NCBI GenBank assembly: GCA_947561715.1
Contig: OX387197.1
Span: forward strand, 12,583,001 to 12,647,000
DNA: 64,000 nt
From: Ascidia mentula
Lineage: Eukaryota > Chordata > Ascidiacea > Phlebobranchia > Ascidiidae
Direction: 5' to 3'
Position numbers and translations under genes: made by a program. Shown piece by piece: positions 15,472 to 22,430 of this stretch; position 1 is the first letter of the stretch; every line of letters begins with the position of its first letter. Below the pieces are notes generated by a model. That model saw only the letters and a program-made list of their open reading frames with translations, made no database searches and was not told where the DNA came from.

Positions 15472-15748
15472 TGTATAATAAAGCTTGTACTGAAAAAAAA
15501 TATTTTTTATCGAAAAGTCAAATACTGCAAAATGGACAAGAGCTGAAATCGCATGGTTACATACGTTGTGCAACCGCAAACTCAGTACTGGAGTATCAGC
15601 GTTTTCCACTGTATAATAAAGCTTGTCCTAAAAAAATATTTTTTGTCGAAAAGTCATATACTGCAAAATGGACAAGTGCTGAAAGCGCATAGTTACATAC
15701 GTTGTGCAACCGCAAACTCAGTACTGGAGTATCAGCGTTTTCCACTGT
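15421..15748 (+). repeat. Divergent edge monomers of left arm
   Basis: The last two to three monomers before the transposon carry a cluster of substitutions that I do not see elsewhere in the arm: ACATACGATG (15428), GCAACCTCAAA, TATCATCG, AGTCAAATAC, CAAGAGCTGAAA and CTTGTCCTAAA. The final monomer stops after CCACTGT at 15748. Accumulation of private mutations at an array edge is the known signature of reduced homogenisation there. Confidence 0.8.
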
Positions 15749-15763
15749 CCCAGTCATAAATTT
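15749..15763 (+). repeat. Left terminal inverted repeat
   Basis: CCCAGTCATAAATTT begins directly after the satellite. It pairs with the inverted right terminus at 21923-21937, with mismatches only at positions 9 and 15. A second copy of this terminus lies 45 bp further in, at 15794. Confidence 0.75.
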
Positions 15764-15838
15764 AGGCACGGCCCTTGTCACTTTATGTCAAGACCCAGTC
15801 ATAAATTTAGGCACGGCCCTTGTCACTTTATGTCAAGA
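15749..15838 (+). repeat. 45-bp tandem duplication of the element's left terminus
   Basis: Two perfect 45-bp copies, 15749-15793 and 15794-15838. Each starts CCCAGTCATAAATTTAGG and ends TTTATGTCAAGA. The terminus is therefore duplicated at the left end only. Either copy could be the true end of the element, with the outer one added by slippage or aberrant transposition. Confidence 0.93.
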
Positions 15839-16016
15839 TACGCTTGGCATCAAGCTTGGGCGACGCATGTTCACCGTACTTAAATGTTGGATATATGTTC
15901 GGCGTATGTTCTACAATTGAACAAATCCAAGCTTGGCCGAGCGAGCTTTCGCCGTACGTTTACCGAACATAATGATACTGCCTGGCTACTTTCAAAATAT
16001 GACCTCATCAAACTCG
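15839..16016. other. Non-coding subterminal region of unit A
   Basis: No coding sequence is recognised. It contains two CAAGCTTGG-type palindromes (CATCAAGCTTGGGCG and TCCAAGCTTGGCCG) and related GTTCACCGTAC, GTTCGGCGTATG and GTTTACCGAAC motifs. The right subterminal region has GCCAAGCTT, ACCAAGCTAGG and GTAAACCGATCG, so these look like subterminal repeats. The homologous stretch in unit B is 18924-19100. Confidence 0.5.
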
Positions 16017-16305
16017 CTACTTCACCGTCTCGCACGTAACACGACTTAAACTACATAATATTTTATTGAAAGTAACAACCAATAAATAAAAATACAGTGG
16101 CAAGCGCAGTGGAAGTACGGAGTAACTTGAAGTGCACTGTTCGACGAAACTGTGTACTCTGAGACGTGGTGGGCTTAATTGAGGATTGATTGCCGTTTCT
16201 TGATATTCTGTCGTCACTCCGTCAACAACTCCAGGTAAAACTCGTTTCACCGCTGTGGCGATTTCTTGGTACTTAACTGCCTGCGTCTTGCATCTATCAA
16301 TGCGT
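16017..16305 (-). pseudogene. Putative last exon of the DUF4806-like gene (unit A)
   Basis: It follows acceptor TTCTGCAG (ends 16306). The open frame runs to a stop at 16017. Its start reads RIDRCKTQAVKYQEIATAV, then KRVLPGVVDGV and TTEYQETAI. A charged helix containing QEI..A+KR fits the C-terminal part of DUF4806 as I remember it. The remainder (about residues 45-95) has no recognisable pattern and may be 3' untranslated sequence. In unit B this exon is destroyed by a 23-bp deletion and a further single-base loss. Confidence 0.33.
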
Positions 16306-16490
16306 CTGCAGAACATAAAACATATGATTTAGTTAAAATTTTGGTAACATCCCATCGTGTACAGAAATTAAATATTCGACATGTCGGAATTAAATATGTG
16401 AAAGTTGTGACAACTTCACAATCGGAAGGCTTTACAATGAGGCCCGCAGTGTGGCGTGTCTTGTGAGATTTCTAAAGCAATTTGACTCAC

Positions 16491-16679
16491 CCAACAAAAA
16501 TGCAAACAGAGGATGTGATTTGAATGGGATTTTTGTTTTCCTGCGTCCAACCGCCAAAACAACCCACTCCACGAAAATTGAAGAGCCAGGTGTTTTGTCA
16601 TAAACAGCTTTACAAAATTCGGGAAGGTGCCACGAAGTTGGTCCATGTCAATCACTTGGGCAAGTTGCATTTTGTCCTT
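16491..16679 (-). pseudogene. DUF4806-like core exon (unit A)
   Basis: A 189-nt minus-strand exon bounded by acceptor ACTTTTCAG (ends at 16680) and donor G|GTGAGT (16490-16485). The frame opens KDKMQLAQVIDMDQLRG and continues FVKLFMTKHLALQFSWSG. In DUF4806 proteins as I recall them, a short helical segment precedes a conserved (F/Y)SWxG, followed by a Lys-rich turn. After SWSG two frames are plausible: one reads LDAGKQKSHSNH, and the other carries ENKNPIQITSS. A single-base indel near 16550 is therefore possible. The exon is 63 codons if intact. Confidence 0.45.
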
Positions 16680-16807
16680 CTGAAAAGTATCAACATATAA
16701 AATGATTGAAATGTATAGCAGATGCCATTTACAGTGTAAAGCATGCAGACAAAAGCCTCAGTGCATTAGGTAAAAAGAAAGCTCACTTTAGCTTTAGTAA
16801 GTTCCAC

Positions 16808-16901
16808 CTTTCTTGTTTTGTCGATACGGATGCCAATCTTTTCAGACAGTTGATGCTCCTGCCATTGTGACGTTGTTTTTTGCTGCTTGGGTGACAATAA
16901 C
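16808..16901 (-). pseudogene. Possible small exon of the same gene (unit A)
   Basis: A 94-nt interval between an acceptor-like ACTTCCACAG (AG at 16903-16902) and a donor-like AAAG|GTGGAA (16807). One frame stays open and includes SPKQQKTTSQWQEH and KIGIRIDK. Unit B has the same interval and length at 19834-19927, with a better donor CAG|GTGGAA. Support is only the splice-like signals and conservation between the two copies. Confidence 0.25.
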
Positions 16902-17016
16902 CTGTGGAAGTATTTGCAAACTAAAACAAGCAAATACACAAGCAAAGGTCCCCGGTCAATTAAAAAACTAGATGAAAAATATGTGCCGGTTTTATGCATA
17001 AAAATCAACACAAGGG

Positions 17017-17144
17017 TTATGGACACCTTTTTTGCAAGACGGGAATCATGGGAGAAGAACTGCTTTCAGTGGATTCGCTCATTAGAATGTCCCTTTCCAG
17101 ATCAGCAGATCTACATTTTCTTTTCAAACAACGGGCATGTGTGC
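17017..17144 (-). pseudogene. DUF4806-like gene, second putative exon (unit A)
   Basis: It follows an acceptor TTTGTTCTTTTCAG (AG at 17146-17145) and continues the frame of 17208-17370. It reads ARCLKRKCRSADLERD near its start, then a Ser/Glu-rich stretch ESTESSSSP, then LQKRCP and a TAA at 17017-17019. Basic residues followed by an acidic Leu-Glu and a low-complexity Ser tract are typical of the segment after the first domain in this family as I remember it. The TAA may be read through by use of an internal donor that I could not fix. Confidence 0.4.
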
Positions 17145-17207
17145 CTGAAAAGAACAAAATGCATGAAACAAAAACGCACAATTATTTGGCACAAACACAC
17201 AACTTAC

Positions 17208-17370
17208 TCCCTTCACAAAAAATGGTGGAAGGACATGTCTGCCAAGCTGCATCCGCAGAAATTTCATTTTTCAAGAAGCTTTGTACATCCAAATCGCTGG
17301 GTATCCACTCACATGCATGGGTGCCGACCATCCAGCTTTTGGGGATTTCATACAAACAAAATTTTCCATT
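17208..17370 (-). pseudogene. DUF4806-like gene, putative exon (unit A)
   Basis: A 163-nt minus-strand stretch, open just downstream of the transposase fragment's TAG and ending at a consensus donor (A|GTAAGT at 17207-17202). The translation contains EIPKSWMVGTHACEWIP, then SFLKNE, AAWQTCP and IFCEG. This matches what I recall of the N-terminal part of animal DUF4806 proteins: a Ser-Trp, a Cys-x-Trp-Pro-like cluster, and a Trp-x-Thr-x-x-Cys-x-Ile segment. Its 5' limit is uncertain because the frame closes at 17371; the acceptor CCACAG lies further upstream in another phase. Joining to 17144 keeps phase (A + GC gives Ser). The function of the family is unknown to me. Confidence 0.45.
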
Positions 17371-17936
17371 CTAATGTACTGTGGAAGAAACAAATATACA
17401 TGCAGATATATCAGGTGGCATAAAGCAAACTAAAGACAACGAAATGTCCTTTATATGGCTACAGAACACATTTTTAATTTGATCATTAACTTTCAGCAGA
17501 AAATAATCACCATTCAAACCACACACTTTGTAAATTCCGACATGTTTTGAGTTGACAAGGTTTTTGAAAAGACGCCAAAAGGCAATATTGCTTTGACAGT
17601 TTTTTCGACGGGATATTATATGGAAATTGAGAAACATACAATGGGAAGTTTGGTTTTCATAAAATGCAAATCTTGCAATTTGTTGCATAGGTTTGTAGCC
17701 AGATTTACAACTTTTTTCCAAACAACCCCAGTAATTTTCAAATTGAAAACAGCCAATGCTTTCCAATGAACCATGTTTTTCATAATCATTACACAAGTGG
17801 ATCAAACAATGAACATTGTAACTGACAAATGCTTTACCATAAATATGTGAAGATTTGCTAACAAAGTCTTTTAGCATTTGGACACATAACGAAAACTCAT
17901 GTGTGTTAATGTTTGGCGACAACAAACATCTCATAG
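17371..17936 (-). pseudogene. TNP2-like transposase, C-terminal fragment (unit A)
   Basis: An open exon of about 188 codons on the minus strand. An acceptor-like TTTTTCTTTAG directly precedes its start at 17936, and a TAG at 17371-17373 ends it. The first Met at 17934 lies 2 nt inside, and a TAA lies upstream in frame, so the true N-terminus would come from spliced exons that I cannot find. Seen in the protein: CLLSPN, then VSYNVHCLIHLCND (about residues 38-51), then CFQFENYWGCLEK and GYKPMQQIARF. From memory of the family, animal EnSpm-type transposases end with a pattern of the form YNVH-x-LIHL, FENxLGxLKK, KPLQQ. This lies C-terminal to the catalytic domain, which is missing here. It is therefore a fragment that cannot transpose by itself. 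No named gene is claimed. Confidence 0.62.
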
Positions 17937-18921
17937 CTAAAGAAAAATGCAGAAAATGACAATACGTTTATGGCACAGCACTTTTTTATCTTTTAACAGC
18001 ACCACTCCCACATACCTACAGCATAAATAGTCTAAATTCTGTTGCTTTCCAGTAAAGCAAATCAGACAAAGGCCTCGATTTTCTGTTGAATTCAAGCGGT
18101 ATAAATTCCTTATATTTTGTAAGGTTGTGGTGACGTTAACATGACGACAGTTGAAGAAAGCTTAACTTGCAATTGGCGTGGTCTACCCCTACACCAGATT
18201 AACAATCGACGCATTACACCCAAACATGCAAGATGCGTATTCACCCTTGATCTAAATTTGAGTCGCAAGTATATCAAACAGAAATACCTGACATAAAACA
18301 ACTGCTGTCGTAAACCACCTGTAAATTTAGACAAGGTTTCCCGCCGTCAAGTCATTAGAACAACCACTCATTAATTACGCAGTTAGCCAAGCCTCCTAGC
18401 CTGCCCTGCCTGCCTGCTTGTTGTTCATCCAACCATGACGAAGCAGCGCATCAGCTTCGCTTTGTAATATTTAAAAAAACATTTTAGTAGGCTCGCAAAA
18501 TCAACAAATATTATGGTAAAAATCACTGACAATAATTTGCCCTCCAAAACTGCATGTGTCACAACCCCACGGCAGAACTCACCAAGAGAGGTACAACCAA
18601 ACTACCTCAAAATAAAATCAAATCAACTTCATGCTTCTATGCCCACCTTATGACAAAACAATATGATATGTGTGACACAGGTATACAAGGAAAAACTCCC
18701 GCTGCCGCAACTCACCTTCACGCACGGTATTACACTTCAAAATTATTTTGGGCAGGGGGAAATTATGCAAACTTAAGCACGGCGCACCATTCGTAAACCG
18801 ATCGTATAAGTTTGGCTGACGTCCGAATAAGTGCTGATTGGCCGTGCCAAGCTTAAACGCACTAAACCGATCTTAAACCAAGCTAGGCCCATACTAAAGG
18901 GGTAGATAATTTTTGACTGGG
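17937..18921. other. Unit A, region upstream of the transposase fragment
   Basis: About 1 kb in which I recognise no gene. Small frames exist on both strands (for example 18110-18334 minus and 18554-18796 plus), but they match no family I know and are not equally open in unit B. It ends with the right subterminal motifs GCCAAGCTT, AAACCGATC and CCAAGCTAGG, then the terminus TTTTTGACTGGG. The N-terminal and catalytic transposase exons expected here are absent, so the unit looks internally deleted. Confidence 0.5.
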
Positions 18922-18964
18922 GATACGCTTGGCATCAAGCTTGGGCGACGCATGTTCACCGTAC

Positions 18965-19300
18965 TTAAATGTTGGATATATGTTCGGCGTATGTTCTACA
19001 ATTGAACAAATCCAAGCTTGGCCGAGCGAGCTTTCGCCGTGCGTTTACCGAACATAATGATACTGCCTGGATACTTTCAAAATATGACCTCATCAAACTA
19101 GCTACTTCACCGTCTCGCACGTAACACGACTTATTACATAATATTTTATTGAAAGTAACAACCCATAAATAAAAATACAGTGGCAAGCGCAGTGGAAGTA
19201 CGGTGTAACATGAAGTGCACTGTTCGACGAAACTATGTACTCTGAGACGTGGTGGGCTTAATAGAGGATAAATTGCCGTTTCTTGATATTCTGTGGTCAC
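18965..19300 (-). pseudogene. Degenerate DUF4806-like 3' exon (unit B)
   Basis: Corresponds to 16017-16305. The 23 bp present in unit A (AAACTCGTTTCACCGC...) are missing after CCAGGTA, and a base is lost near 19340, so the QEI..AVKR helix is out of frame. The part from TTEYQETAI onward stays open to 18965, by chance as far as I can tell. Confidence 0.35.
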
Positions 19301-19514
19301 TCCGTCAACAACTCCAGGTAGGCGATTTCTTGGTGCTTAATGCCTGCGTCTTGCATCTTTCAATGCGTCTACAGAACATAAAACATATGATTTAGTTAAA
19401 ATTTTGGTAACATCCCATCGTGTACAGAAATTAAATATTTCACAATCGGAAGGCTTTACAATGAGGCCCGCAGTGTGGCGTGTCTTGTGAGATTTCTAAA
19501 GCAATTTGACTCAC

Positions 19515-19703
19515 CCAACAAAAATGCAAACGGAGGATGTGATTTGAATGGGATTTTTGTTTTCCTGCGTCCAACCGCCAAAACAACCCACTCCACGAAA
19601 ATTGAAGAGCCTGGTGTTTTGTCATAAACAGCTTTACAAAATTCCGGAAGGTGCCACGAAGTTGGTCCATGTCAATCACTTGGGCAAGTTGCATTTTGTC
19701 CTT
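19515..19703 (-). pseudogene. DUF4806-like core exon with lost acceptor (unit B)
   Basis: Homologue of 16491-16679, also 189 nt. It keeps LAQVIDMDQLRG, KLFMTKHQALQFSWSG and the donor G|GTGAGT (19514-19509). The acceptor, CTTTTCAG in unit A, reads CTTTTCAA here, so the AG is lost. As a result the frame now runs upstream to 19754. Unless another acceptor is used, this exon could not be spliced correctly. Confidence 0.42.
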
Positions 19704-20047
19704 TTGAAAAGTATCAACATATATAAAATGATTGAAATGTATAGCAGATGCCATTTACAGTGTAAAGCATGCAGACAAAAGCCTCAGTGCATTAGGTAAA
19801 AAGAAAGCTCACTTTAGGTTTAGTAAGTTCCACCTGTCTTGTTTTGTCGATAAGGATGCCAATCTTTTCAGACAGGTCATGCTCCTGCCATTGTGACGTC
19901 GTTTTTTGCTGCTTGGGTGACAATAACCTGTGGAAAGTATTTGCAAACTAAAACAAGCAAATACACAAGCAAAGGTCCCCGGTCAGCCAATTAAAAAACT
20001 TGATGAAAAATATGTGCCGGTTTTATGTATAAAAATCAACACAAGGG

Positions 20048-20175
20048 TTATGGACACCTTTTTTGCAAGACGGGAATCATGGGAGAAGTACTGCTTTCAG
20101 TGGATTCGCTCGTTAGAATGTCCCTTTCCAGATCAGCAGATCTACATTTTCTTTTCAAACAACGGGCATGTGTGC
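20048..20175 (-). pseudogene. DUF4806-like second putative exon (unit B)
   Basis: Homologue of 17017-17144. The acceptor CTTTTCAG, the basic segment KRKCRSADLERD and the TAA at 20048-20050 are all conserved. A few substitutions change the Ser-rich stretch (for example GTACTGC in place of GAACTGC on the plus strand). Confidence 0.38.
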
Positions 20176-20238
20176 CTGAAAAGAACAAAATGCATGAAAC
20201 AAAAATGCACAATTATTTGGCACAAACACACAACTTAC

Positions 20239-20401
20239 TCCCTTCACAAAGAATGGTGGAAGGACATGTCTGCCAAGCTGCATCCGAAGAAATTTCATTT
20301 TTCAAGAAGCTTTGTACATCCAAATCGCTGGGTATCCACTTACATGCATTGGCGCCGACCATCCAGCTTTTGGGGATTTTATACAAACAAAATTTTCCAT
20401 T
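20239..20401 (-). pseudogene. DUF4806-like putative exon (unit B)
   Basis: Homologue of 17208-17370, with the same length and the same donor A|GTAAGT (20238-20233). The frame is open and reads KIPKSWMVGANACKWIP near its start. CKWIP is nearer the family pattern than the CEWIP of unit A. That the frame and donor survive in both diverged copies supports this being a real exon of the ancestral element. Confidence 0.45.
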
Positions 20402-20966
20402 CTAATGTACTGTGGAAGAAACAAATATACATGCAGATATATCATGTGGCATAAAGCAAATTAATGACAACGAAATGTCCTTTATATGGCAACAGAACAC
20501 ATTTTTAATTTGATCATTAACTTTCAGCAGAAAATAATCACCATTCAAACCACACACTTTGTAAATTCCGACATGTTTTAAGTTGACAAGGTTTTTGAGA
20601 AGACGACAAAAGGCAATATTGCTTTGACAGTTTTTTCGACTGGATATTACATAGAATTAAGAAACATATAATGGGAAGTTTGGTTTTCATAAAATGCAAA
20701 TCTTGCAATTTGTTGCATAGGTTTGTAGCCAGATTTAAAACTTTTTTTCAAACAACCCAAATAATTTTCAAATCGAAAACAGCCAATGTTTTCCAATGAA
20801 CCATGTTTTTCATAATCATTACACAAGTGGATCAAACAATGAACATTGTAACTGACCAATGCTTTACCATAAATATGTGAAGATTTGCTAACAAAGTCTT
20901 TTAGCATTTGGACACATAACGAAAACTCATGTGTGTTAATGTTTGGCGACAACAAACATCTCGTAG
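20402..20966 (-). pseudogene. TNP2-like transposase fragment (unit B)
   Basis: Homologue of 17371-17936. The same acceptor (TTTTTCTTTAG) precedes it, but the first ATG of unit A is ACG here. VSYNVHCLIHLCND, CFRFENYLGCLKK and GYKPMQQIARF are retained, and at two positions (NYLG and LKK) this copy is closer to the family pattern than unit A. A 1-bp deletion near 20650 shifts the frame and gives a stop at 20647, after which the remaining ~80 codons are out of frame. It is a dead copy. Confidence 0.6.
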
Positions 20967-21922
20967 CTAAAGAAAAATGCAGAAAATGACAATACGTTTA
21001 TGGCACAGCACATTTTTATCTTACAGCACAGCACCACTCCCACATACAGCATAAATAGTCTAAATTCTGTTGCTTTCCAGCAAAGCAAATCAGACGATTT
21101 TCTGTTGAATTCAAGCGGTATAAATTCCTTATATTTTGTAAGGTTGTGGTGACGTTAACATGACGACAGTTGAAGAAAGCTTAACTTGCAATTGGCGTGG
21201 TCTACCCCTCCACCAGATTAACAATCGACGCATTACACCCAAACATGCAAGATGCGTATTCACCCTTGATCTAAATTTGAGTCGCAAGTATATCAAACAG
21301 AAATACCTGACACAAAACAACTGCTGTCGTAAACCACCTGTAAATTTAGACAAGGTTTCCCGCCGTCAAGTCATTAGAACAAACCACTCGTTAATTACGC
21401 AGTTAGCCAAGCCTCCTAGCCTGCCCTGCCTGCTTGTTGTTCATCCAACCATGACGAAGCAGCGCCTCAGCTTCGCTTTGTAATATTTAAAAAAACATTT
21501 TAGTTAGCTCGCAAAATCAACAAATATTATGGTAAAATTCACTGACAATAATTTGCCCTCCAAAACTGCAGGTGTCACAACCCCACGGCAGAACTCACCA
21601 AGAGAGGTACAACCAAACTACCTCAAAATACAATAAAATCAACTTCATGCTTCTATGCCCACCTTATGAAAAAACAATATGATATGTGTGACGCAGGTAT
21701 ACAAGGAAAAACTCCCGCCGCCGAAACTCACCTTCAAGCACCGTATTACACTACAAAATTATTTTGCGCAGGGGGAAATTATGCAAACTTAAGCACGGCG
21801 CACCATTCGTAAACCGAACGTATCAGTTTGGCTGACGTCCGAATAAGTGCTGATTGGACGTGCCAAGCTTAAACGCATTAAACCGAACTTAAACCAAGCT
21901 AGGCCCATACTAAAGGGGTAGA
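20967..21922. other. Unit B, non-coding region upstream of the fragment
   Basis: Homologue of 17937-18921. I see no recognisable gene. A plus-strand frame at 21160-21483 is open here, but unit A has a stop in it (ACATAAAAC for ACACAAAAC), so it is not conserved. The right subterminal motifs are present (GTAAACCGAACG, GCCAAGCTT, ACCAAGCTAGG). Confidence 0.45.
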
Positions 21923-21937
21923 TAATTTTTGACTGGG
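21923..21937 (-). repeat. Right terminal inverted repeat
   Basis: TAATTTTTGACTGGG is the last non-satellite sequence before the right arm. It is the imperfect inverse of 15749-15763. The same end sequence, TTTTTGACTGGG, also closes the first internal unit at 18921, so each unit retains a right end. Confidence 0.75.
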
Positions 21938-22430
21938 ATGTAACTATGCGCTTTCAGCACTTGTCCATTTTGCAGTATATGACTTTTCGATAAAAAATTT
22001 TTTTTTTTTTCAGTACAAGCTTTATTATACAGTGGAAAACGCTGATACTCCAGTATTGCGTTTGCGGTTGCACAACGTATGTAACCATGCGATTTCAGCA
22101 CTTGTGCATTTTGCAGTATATGACTTTTCGATAAAACATATTTTTTTTTCAGTACAAGCTTTATTATACAGTGGAAAACGCTGATACTCCAGTACTGAGT
22201 TTGCGGTTGCACAACGTATGTAACTATGCGATTTCAGCACTTGTCCATTTTGCAGCATATGACTTTTCGATAAAAAATTTTTTTTTTTTTAGTACAAGCT
22301 TTATTATACAGTGGAAAACGCTGATACTCCAGTACTAAGTTTGCGGTTGCACAACGTATGTAACTATGCGATTTCAGCACTTGTCCATTTTGCAGTATAT
22401 GACTTTTCGACAAAAAATATTTTTTTTCAG
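21938..22430 (-). repeat. Edge monomers of right arm
   Basis: The monomers nearest the transposon carry expanded or altered homopolymer tracts: AAAAAATTTTTTTTTTTTC near 21997 and again near 22275, and AAACATATTTTTTTTTC near 22136. They also have the private change CTTGTGCATTTT near 22103 and a CAGCATATG variant. Frames break in nearly every monomer. This parallels the divergent edge at 15421-15748. Confidence 0.7.

Larger units (their letters stand above)
1..15748 (+). repeat. 138-bp satellite array, left arm
   Basis: Head-to-tail tandem array of a 138-bp AT-rich monomer. The first copy begins AACCGGAAAC at 1 and the next AACCGCAAAC at 139, and the period holds to the transposon boundary, giving about 114 copies by length. 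Each consensus monomer has a HindIII site (AAGCTT), an A/T tract (AAAAAAATATTTTTT) and the dyad GTTGTGCAAC. Variation sits at a few diagnostic sites: AAATCGCAT/AAAGCGCAT/AAATCTCAT, TAGTTAC/TGGTTAC, AACTCAGTA/AACGCAATA/AAAGCAATA, TATCAGCG/TATCAGAG/TATTAGCG and TGTACTGA/TGTAATGA/TGTAATTA. Several of these create stops (TATTAG, AATTAA), so frames are broken more often here than in the right arm. The array ends mid-monomer after CCACTGT. It is organised like a centromeric or pericentromeric satellite. I do not recognise the family. Confidence 0.97.
15837..18921 (-). mobile_element. Element unit A (3,085 bp)
   Basis: First copy of the internal unit, from GATACGCTTGGC to TTTTTGACTGGG. It aligns along its whole length with 18922-21937. 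Compared with unit B it keeps a 23-bp stretch near 16235-16257, a ~40-bp stretch near 16373-16413, and an intact acceptor at 16680. It is the better preserved copy. The minus strand carries all protein-like fragments, so the coding 5' side is to the right. Confidence 0.88.
15749..21937 (-). mobile_element. Composite EnSpm/CACTA-like DNA transposon, decayed
   Basis: A 6.2-kb non-satellite insertion between the two satellite arms. Its left end reads CCCAGTCATAAATTT. The reverse complement of its right end reads CCCAGTCAAAAATTA, so 13 of 15 positions match. Inside are two direct copies of a ~3-kb unit joined at 18921/18922. Minus-strand fragments resemble the C-terminal part of animal TNP2-like transposases and a DUF4806-like protein. 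The palindrome CCAAGCTTGG or a close variant occurs near both ends, as expected for subterminal repeats. No target-site duplication is visible: the left flank is ...CTGT and the right flank is ATGT..., in satellite of opposite orientation. The family assignment is an inference from the protein pattern, and the catalytic part of the transposase is absent. The strand given is that of the coding remnants. Confidence 0.75.
18922..21937 (-). mobile_element. Element unit B (3,016 bp)
   Basis: Second, direct copy of the unit, starting GATACGCTTGGC immediately after GACTGGG of unit A. It therefore lacks its own CCCAGTC left terminus. Differences from A include two deletions (about 23 and 40 bp), a 4-bp insertion at CGGTCAGCCAATT, single-base indels and scattered substitutions. 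The divergence shows that the duplication is not recent or that an already diverged pair was brought together. Confidence 0.88.

Noticed and set aside
1..15748. CRISPR array
   Set aside because: The repeats are 138 bp and directly abutting, with no unique spacers and no cas genes. The neighbouring transposon is eukaryotic in type.
16887..17423. 178-codon plus-strand frame in unit A (also 19930-20454 in unit B)
   Set aside because: It lies opposite the DUF4806-like exons and has no recognisable domain. Its Lys/His-rich composition is that of an antisense shadow, and the minus-strand reading has matching splice signals and family residues.
18110..18334. Minus-strand 74-codon frame upstream of the transposase fragment
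   Set aside because: Present in both units, but I see no transposase or zinc-finger pattern. It could be leader or untranslated sequence, so it is mentioned only as part of a non-coding stretch.
21160..21483. 107-codon plus-strand frame in unit B
   Set aside because: Interrupted by a stop in unit A at the homologous place and without a family match; not conserved between the copies.
15749..21937. Retrotransposon or LTR element
   Set aside because: The two 3-kb direct copies are whole units containing coding remnants, not terminal repeats flanking a body. There is no reverse transcriptase, primer-binding site or poly(A) tail, and the ends are inverted repeats.
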